Shown: piece after piece, positions 17,309 to 25,300 of the stretch
Layout: each line of letters opens with the position of its first letter
How positions within the stretch are numbered: the stretch's first letter is position 1
Source: Candidatus Poseidoniaceae archaeon
Lineage (GTDB): Archaea > Thermoplasmatota > Poseidoniia > Poseidoniales > Poseidoniaceae
Assembly: GCA_030747695.1 (NCBI GenBank)
Contig: JASLKG010000005.1
Span: forward strand, 212,599 to 276,598
DNA: 64,000 nucleotides
Reading direction: 5' to 3'
Notes under the pieces: generated by a model
What the model saw: the letters and a program-made list of their open reading frames with translations, nothing else
What the model was told of the DNA's origin: nothing
The model's database searches: none
Program-made: the position numbers and the translations under genes

Positions 17309-18433
17309 CTGAAACGTAGTATTTTGCTATCAATTTTTGTTGTGGCAATATTCATTCCATTTGGTGCACAAGCCCAAGGGGGGGTGCCAATTGGAGTGGA
17401 ATTAGACTGCAATCAAGGAACAATAAATATCAATGTTCACCCAGAACAAAACGAACCTGTTGATGTGACATGTACAGTAAAAAACACAGGATCATTTAAG
17501 GAAACAATAAGTGTAGAAGATAGCGTAGAAGGTAATGATTTTTTAATCCAATTATCAGAATCTAGTTTTGAATTAGATGCTGGCGATGAGGAAACATTTT
17601 TGGCAACATTTTCAGCATCACCAAGAATCGCGGTACTATCTGCTGATTTTAGTCTCAACGCTTCTGTAGATACATGGGGACCTGATCCAATACATGTGTT
17701 TCCCGGAGCTATAGGTTCTAGTGCGGAAGTTACTGGAACTGTAAACTCACTTCCTTATTCTAGAATTGAACTTTCAGTTGCAAATTCAGGAACTAGAACA
17801 GTTGAAGTTGGCGAAGAAGTAAATATACAATTTTCACTATTCAATGATGGAAATAGAATAGACAATCTCGAGGTTATTATTACCAATGAACAGGAGATTC
17901 TCAGTTCAGGATTAAAATTTGTATCTGATTCCTTCTTTAGGGCATCACCAAATCCAGGCTCATCTGTTGAAGGAAGTATTGTGTTGGAAGTACCAGCTTC
18001 ACTATCTAAAGAAGTTAACATTGAAGTCATGTTGTCTGCAACATCAACATTAGATTCAAGTGCAGAATCAAGCGAGGTCAAAGTTCGAGTGGTTACAGAA
18101 TCCTCATCCGGAGGCTCAGGTACAGGCGATTTTGAATTTGGCGAATTCGATGTCCAGGGAGAAGATAGTATGGCCATGATAGCGATGGGCGTAGGAGGAG
18201 TCATTGCTCTGATTTTACTACTTGTGATAATTTCCCGTCTTACAAAGAAAGCAGCAGGAGGCCAAAAAGAAGCAATTAAAGCCGCCAAGAAGATTGCAAA
18301 AGCAGAGAAAAAAGCTGCAAAAAAGAATAAGGGTAAAGCCAAAAATATTGTCCAAGAAGAAATATTTGAAGAAGAAGATTTCGACTTTGGAGATTTAGAT
18401 GGTAGTGATGATTTTGATTTTGATGGTCTCTAA
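17309..18433 (+). CDS. Secreted Ig-like domain protein with C-terminal membrane anchor
   Basis: The frame is open from a CTG at 17309. Starting there gives a standard signal peptide with a basic KRS start, a hydrophobic LLSIFVVAIFIPF core and cleavage after GAQA; the first conventional start, TTG at 17324, would drop the positive residues. A GGTGG ribosome-binding sequence ends six bases before the CTG. The exterior is two or three beta-sandwich domains of CARDB/NEW3 type (for example VDVTCTVKNTGSFKETI and VNIQFSLFNDGNRIDNLEV). A transmembrane helix (MIAMGVGGVIALILLLVII) follows near residue 290, then a Lys/Ala-rich helix and an Asp/Phe-rich acidic end. It resembles a smaller version of the giant surface protein upstream; function unknown. 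Confidence 0.78.
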   Translation: MKRSILLSIFVVAIFIPFGAQAQGGVPIGVELDCNQGTININVHPEQNEPVDVTCTVKNTGSFKETISVEDSVEGNDFLIQLSESSFELDAGDEETFLATFSASPRIAVLSADFSLNASVDTWGPDPIHVFPGAIGSSAEVTGTVNSLPYSRIELSVANSGTRTVEVGEEVNIQFSLFNDGNRIDNLEVIITNEQEILSSGLKFVSDSFFRASPNPGSSVEGSIVLEVPASLSKEVNIEVMLSATSTLDSSAESSEVKVRVVTESSSGGSGTGDFEFGEFDVQGEDSMAMIAMGVGGVIALILLLVIISRLTKKAAGGQKEAIKAAKKIAKAEKKAAKKNKGKAKNIVQEEIFEEEDFDFGDLDGSDDFDFDGL

Positions 18434-18525
18434 TTGTTAAATCCCGTCATAGGAATACACTCTTCTAAAGTGCTACAAAGACCATTTTTGAATGGCAATA
18501 GTCATAGGCGTAGTGTTGCCGTTAA

Positions 18526-18546
18526 CACCTACCCTTAGGGTAGGTG
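18526..18546 (+). promoter_or_regulatory. Perfect hairpin over the Shine-Dalgarno of the acyl-synthase operon
   Basis: Nine-base arms CACCTACCC and GGGTAGGTG surround a TTA loop. The AGGTG in the 3' arm sits four bases before the TTG start of the enoyl reductase gene, so the structure would mask the ribosome-binding site of the first gene of the acyl-synthase operon. The 117-base spacer holds no gene; an eight-base direct repeat GTCATAGG also occurs in it, near 18445 and 18501. Confidence 0.5.
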
Positions 18547-18550
18547 CTCA

Positions 18551-19348
18551 TTGTTGCTAGGTCTGCAAGGGAAAGTTGCGTTTGTTTTTGGAGTTGCAAG
18601 TGAAGACTCAATCGCTTGGGCGATTTGTAAATCTTTGTCGGATGCTGGAGTTACACTTTACCTTGGCTATCAGAAGAGATTTATGTCTCGAGTATTCCAA
18701 TTGAAGGACAAATTGCCCGCAATTGCTGGATTTTACCCACTTGATGTTGCAAGTGATGCCGACACAAAGGAATTCTTTGACGAATTTTCCAAAGAAAATC
18801 CTGGTGTCAAGGCAGATATTCTGGTACATGCAATTGGATTTGCACCGAGGGAGTGTTTTGATAGACCGATCTTATTTGTAGACGATTCAGCAATTAATAC
18901 AGCATACACAATTTCAGCAAATTCATTGCAGAGATGTTTGAAATTCGCATTACCACATTTAAATCCAGCCTCTTCTACGATTACGCTAACTTATGCAGCT
19001 TCTACTAGGCACGTCCCTTCATATGGCATAATGAGTATGGCAAAAGCAGCTTTAGAATGTTGGACACGTGAATTAGCATGCCATCTAGGGCCAGAGGGTC
19101 ACAGGGTTAACGCCATTTCAAGCGGGCCAATTCGTACAATCGCTGCAAGCGGCATACCCGGGTTTGATAATATTCTCGATCATGTTGCAAATAATTCACC
19201 GCTAAGGAGAAATGTGACGCAAGAAGATGTTGCTGGATGTACAACCTGGCTAGCAAGTCCACTATCTTCGGGAGTTACTGGGCAATGCATACATGTTGAT
19301 GCAGGCTATTCGATTACAATGGTGCCTTCAAGCATAATGGGAGAGTGA
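18551..19348 (+). CDS. fabI: FabI-type enoyl-ACP reductase
   Basis: This 265-residue short-chain dehydrogenase matches FabI closely and would reduce the trans-2-enoyl carrier-bound intermediate with NAD(P)H, the last step of an acyl elongation cycle. The cofactor motif GVASEDSIAWAI is the FabI form. The active site is present as Tyr148, Tyr158 and Lys165, with the FabI spacing Tyr-x6-Lys in SYGIMSMAKAALE. It is followed by RVNAISSGPIRTIAASGI, another FabI signature. The start is TTG at 18551, four bases after AGGTG. Its stop overlaps the GTG of the megasynthase as GTGA. The megasynthase lacks an integrated enoyl reductase, so this is its likely trans-acting partner, comparable to PfaD in PUFA synthases though from another family. 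Confidence 0.9.
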   Translation: MLLGLQGKVAFVFGVASEDSIAWAICKSLSDAGVTLYLGYQKRFMSRVFQLKDKLPAIAGFYPLDVASDADTKEFFDEFSKENPGVKADILVHAIGFAPRECFDRPILFVDDSAINTAYTISANSLQRCLKFALPHLNPASSTITLTYAASTRHVPSYGIMSMAKAALECWTRELACHLGPEGHRVNAISSGPIRTIAASGIPGFDNILDHVANNSPLRRNVTQEDVAGCTTWLASPLSSGVTGQCIHVDAGYSITMVPSSIMGE

Positions 19349-22300
19349 TTTTTTTGATTACTACGCGGGACGGGAAGCCATGCGATGGCCTTGAACAATA
19401 TCCGTTTGAGCCAATTGCGGTTGTAGGAATGGCTGCATTAATGCCAGACGCTAAAGATATTGAGCAGTTTTGGCAGAACATCATCGATGCACATGTTTCA
19501 ATCAAAGAAGTACCCAAAGAGCGATGGGATCCACAAATTTATTGGGAAAATGGAGAGCCTGGAAAGGTGACTGAAGGTAAAACCTATTCAAAAATCGGGG
19601 CATTTGTAGAGGGTTATGAATTCGATTGGCGAAGATGGCGCCAACCTCCAGGAACGTTGCCACAGATAGACCCGTGCCAACTATGGGCAGTTACTGTTTC
19701 TGCAAGTGCAATTGAAAATGCAGGTTATGGAGAGGGAGGAAAAGATTTCGACAGAGCAAGTTGTGGTGTCATTTTTGCTAACGCACTCGGAGGAGAGAAT
19801 CGTTCTGAATCAAACATCAGAGTTTACTCTGCCGAAGTGAGAAAAATCGCTATTGACAATGGGGCAACACCTGAACAAGCAGATGCGATGGTTGAGCAAA
19901 TCTGCGAAGGTAAACCTCGAATCGATGAAGATACAATGCCAGGGGAATTAGCCAATGTTGTAAGTGGAAGAGTAGCAAATCTTCTAGATCTCCAAGGTCC
20001 AAATTATTCTACAGATGCAGCTTGCGCATCTTCAATGGCAGCCATTCTTGACGCCTGTAAACTGTTGCAATCGAGACAAGTCGACACTATGTTGGCGGGA
20101 GCAACAGACCGGTGCATGGAGGCACCAACATATGCTAAATTTAGTGCAATAGGCGCATTATCTTCCTCTCATTCCACTCCCTTTGATGCACGAGCAAATG
20201 GCTTCGTAATGGGTGAAGGAGCAGGAGTACTTTTACTCAAAAGATTGTCAGATGCAATACAGGACGAGGATGATATCAAAGCAGTAATTAGAGGCGTTGG
20301 TGGTTCGTCAGATGGACGCGGAAAGGGAATTACTGCACCTTCACAAAGGGGACAAGTCCAAGCAGTTTCACGCGCATATAACCAAGCAGGATATGAACCA
20401 TCTACAGTAGAATTGGTAGAGGCTCATGGAACTTCCACAAAAGTCGGCGATGCAACGGAACTTTCCACGCTATCTCTATTGTGGAGCGGTTTAGACGGAG
20501 GAGATCATGTTGCCGTAGGCTCGGTAAAAAGCCAAATTGGACATCTGAAAGCGGCTGCAGGAATTGCAGGAATAATGAAAGCATGTAATTCCGTTTATCA
20601 TGCAACAATACCTCCGAGTGCAGGTTTTGTAACGCCAAATCCCACAGTAGAATGGGATAAAATTCCATTTTTTGTGCCAACACAAGCAAGGGATTGGCCT
20701 GAGCCAGAAAACAACCCGCGTCGTGCTGGAGTTTCAGCATTTGGTTTCGGCGGAACTAATTTCCATATAGCAATCGAAGGGTATAGCCCTGAATTTCATT
20801 CTAAAATAGCAACACATTGGGAGGAGAAATGGCGCGAATATTCAGGTAAAAAGGTCAATTCAGACTCAATTTTAGACGTTTCAGCAAATCCATCACTGAC
20901 CCACGAGGAACTAAAATCTGTAGAAGGCGGCCTCTTATTGATTTCAGGTTCAAATGTAGATGAAGTCAAAGAAAAATTACAGGCGACAAACACACCTTCA
21001 ACTAATTTTGATAATAATCCAAAGGGAAAAAGATTGTCAAAAGAACTTTCAGAATCGTGGGATTATACAGGCAATGACCCAGTTAGAATGGCAGTGATTG
21101 CAACATCATGGGTGGATTTCGATAAGAAGAAAGAATTAGCAATAAAATCATTAGACGATAAAGCAAAATGGGGATTTTTGGCAAGCCAAGGCGTATTGGT
21201 TACTGATGATCCGCCATTGCCACACAATGCAAAGATTGCACATATGTATCCAGGCCAAGGAAGCCAGTATGTGGGCATGACATTAGATTTGCATACGCGA
21301 TTTAGCGGAGTAGGCGAGGTTTGGGAAAAATCAGACAAAACGATGGTTGAGGTGCTAGATGGCGAGACACTTTCTTCATTTGTTCTTAGAAATAATTTGA
21401 GCAAAGAAGAATTAGTTGAATCAGAATATAAATTAAAACAGACAGAATATACTCAACCTGCTATGCTTACTGCCGATCTTGCAATTGAATCTGTGTTAAA
21501 TGCTCACGGATATGTGCCAGATATGGTTGCAGGACATAGTTTAGGAGAATATGCGGCATTAATGAGTGCCGGAATATTGGATATGGATGGAGCATTACGT
21601 GCAGCAGCAGCACGTGGAACCGAGATGGGTAGTGTGGAAATTGAAGATAAGGGTTTGATGGCTAGTATCACAGCCCCCTATACTGCCATTGAGGAAATAC
21701 TGGGAGAAGTAGAAGGTTATGTTATTGCTGCAAATAAAAACTCACCAAAGATGACAGTCATTGCAGGAGAAACAGAGCCTATGAAGGCTGCAATAAAACG
21801 CTTTGAGTCCGAAGGATATCAATGTGTAATTCTCCAAACCAGTCATGCATTCCATTCCAAAATAGTAGCGCCAGCTAATGAACCATTACGCAGATTCCTC
21901 GAAAATATAGATATTAATTGGCCAAAAATTCCAATCACAAGTAATTTTGATGGAGGCTGGTATCCAATGAATGATGGCAGTGAAGCCAAACCAGCAATAC
22001 TGTCTAAATTAGCGCCTCAAATGGCATCAAGTGTAGAATGGACTACACAAATAGAATCAATGTATGCAGCAGGCGCGAGAGTATTCATTGAAGTGGGCCC
22101 AAAGCGAGCATTGACAGTATTTGCTTCACAAATATTAGAAGAGAAAGACGGGATTCCAATCATGACAAATCATCCAAAAGCGGGCGGAATTTCAACACTT
22201 CTTACTGCAATGGGCAATTTGGCCTTGGCAGGAAGAGTGCCAAAATGGCCTTCGGATAATAGCTCACACTTAACCGAGGCATTCCGTGCTGGCCCGATTG

Positions 22301-25300
22301 AAGCATATGTTGAGGTTACAAACTCAATTCCTGCAACCCCACTCAAACAGAGGGCTAAACCATTACCCTCTGGGGGGGGGAATAATAATTCATCACTTTC
22401 TATAAGAGATTCAGAAATTGCCATTCTAGCAAATCCCGACCAGTCAAAGGAAATCTTAGTTGGAGAATTAATTGCTTCACGTACTGGCTATCCGGTAAAG
22501 ATGTGTAAAGGCGCAATTGATATGCGCAAAACTTTGGGCATGCTAGATTCTGACATCCAAGAAATAATCACAATAGTAAATTCACAATGCGAAACTGATC
22601 CAGAATGGGATGTTTCTAAGGCAACAACAATAGCAGATATCACAAGATGGATAATTACAGCCCCACAAATAAGAGAGCAAATTAAAATTAATTCTGTTGA
22701 CAAACGTACAGTTGATCCATATGTGGTTACTGGAATTTCATTAGGGCTACCAGGCGGAGACAAAGTATTCGATGAAGATAATTTTGAGAAGTTAATACGT
22801 GGAGAAACTTGTATTTCAGAAGTATCAGACGAATATAAACAAAGATTGCTTGATAAGAACATTGTACGTTTGATCAAAAACCGAGATGGTAGCGTAGGAA
22901 TGGAGGCAGCTACTGAATTTGGAGACATACCTCAACTCGCTGGATTACGAGGAGGATTCGATCCAGCTGAAGAATTTGGAATAGATCCAAAGGTTCTGAA
23001 AGCATGGGACATTTCAACACAATTAGCGTGTGCGGCAGGTTTGCTTGCGCTAAGGGACGCAGGAATACCTCTTACTCCGGTAGAACAAGTCGGGAAAGGA
23101 GGATTGAGATTAATTCGTTCATGGGAAATACCTTCTGTTTATCGAGAAAGAACAGGTATTGTATTCTCAAGTTGTTTTGCAGGCCATCAAATGGCTGCCA
23201 AACACGCAAAATCAGGTGCAAATGATGGAGAAGGTAACTTTGATCGGAGATATTTGTTCCAAATATTGAATATGGGCCATTCTCAGTTTGCACAATATAT
23301 TGGAGCACGGGGCCCAAATACCACAATTAATCTTGCATGCGCATCTGCTACTGCAGCATTTGGAGTTGCGGAAGATTGGTTAAATTCAGACAGATGTGAT
23401 CGAGTTATAATTATCTCTGCAGATGATGTGACGAATGATGATTTGTGGGAATGGATAGGAGGAGGTTTCGCAGCGAGCGGGGCAGCATCGACAAGTAATA
23501 TTGTAGAGGATGCAGCATTACCTTTTGATAAACGTCGGGATGGGCTGGTATTAGGAATGGGCGCAGCAGCGTTTGTAGTAGAACGCAAATCACAATCAGA
23601 TGCGAGAGGAGTTCAACCAATAGCCGAACTATTGGGTACAATGACTGCAAATTCAGCATTCCATGGAACGCGTCTAGATGTGAATCATGTGGCACAAACA
23701 GTCAATCATTTCATAGCTGAAATGGAAGGAAAATGGGGATTAGATCGCTCTAAAATGGCTCCAAAAACAGTCTTCTTCTCGCATGAGACATATACCCCTG
23801 CGCGTGGCGGTTCAGCACAGGCTGAAGTCAAAGCACTGAGAGAAACTTTTGGAGATTCAACAGATGCATTAGTTATTGCAAATACAAAAGGTTTCACAGG
23901 ACATCCTATGGGTGTTGGGATTGAAGATGCTTCAATGTTCCATGGCTTGAACACAGGAATGATTCCACCTATTGCTAACCATAAAGAGGTAGATCCTGAA
24001 CTTGGTGATCTCAATTTGTCAAAAGGAGGTAATCATTCTAATTTGAAATATGGTATGCGTTTTGCAGCAGGATTTGGTTCTCAAATTGCACTTTCTTTGG
24101 TTAGAAAATATGACTATATTGGAGAACGAATTGATAAATCAAAACTTTTGTCATGGAACCAATCTCTTGCAGGAACAAACAATATTCAATTGAGAATATT
24201 ACAAAATAAATTGGTTGCATATGTAGATGGTGAAAACAATCTTCATGGTGGGATTCAAGGAGACGAATATGCTATTGCAAATATTGAACCAACCAGTTCG
24301 CAAATAGTGATTGAAGTCGAACCAGAACCCGAACCTGAACCAAAATTAGAACCTGAACTACCAAAATCTGTAAATCAATCAGGAATAACGCCTGTAGTAA
24401 TTGAAGTTGTAGTGGCACATACAGGTTACCCTGCAGACTTTGTAGAGTTAGATCAAGATCTCGAAGGTGAGCTTGGTATTGATACTGTAAAGCAAGCAGA
24501 AATCATGGCTGACATTAGAGAAAAATTCAACTTACCAGTCGATGAAGATTTCATCCTTTCAGATTATCCTACTCTGAATCACTTTGTATCATATATTCAA
24601 CGTATGACAGGAGGAGAAGTTTTGCCAACTTTGGTACCTTCTACGACTGAAGAGGAAGATTTCGAATTACCAACTGAGCCAGTTGCACCAGTTGAATCAA
24701 AAGTTGAAGTTTCAGATGAGGGCGGAATAAAACCGAAATTAATCGCTGTTGTAGTGAAGCATACAGGCTATCCTGAAGATTTCATAGAAATGGATCAGGA
24801 TCTCGAAGGAGAGCTTGGTATTGATACTGTAAAACAAGCAGAGATTATGGGAGATGTTCGTGAAATTTTCTCTTTACCAGTCGACGAAGATTTCGTACTT
24901 GCAGATCATCCTACTCTGAATCACTTTGTATCATATATTCAACGTATGACAGGAGGAGAAGTTTTGCCAACTTTGGTACCTTCTACGACTGAAGAGGAAG
25001 ATTTCGAATTACCAACTGAGCCAGAAATACAGGAGGTAATAGCAAGTGAGCCAATTGTAGAACCGATTCAAATTGAAAGTTCTACCAATACTAGGAGATG
25101 GCAGGTAGAAGTTGAACCGTGCCCAGCGATATCAGATCCGCTTCCAGTAAGTGGGACAATCGTATTGACTCAAGATATTTGGGGAGTAGCGGATGCTTTG
25201 GCAGTTCGTCTAAAAGAGAGAGGACTTTCGATAGCAAAAATTGGATTTGAATATGGCGCTAAATCTGTATCAGAGCAGGAAGAACTGTCAGGACATACTT

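Noticed and set aside
24566-25024. The 117-bp repeat as an assembly duplication
   Set aside because: The remaining part of each ACP unit differs at many positions, so the two units are real copies rather than a duplicated read, though local collapse cannot be excluded.
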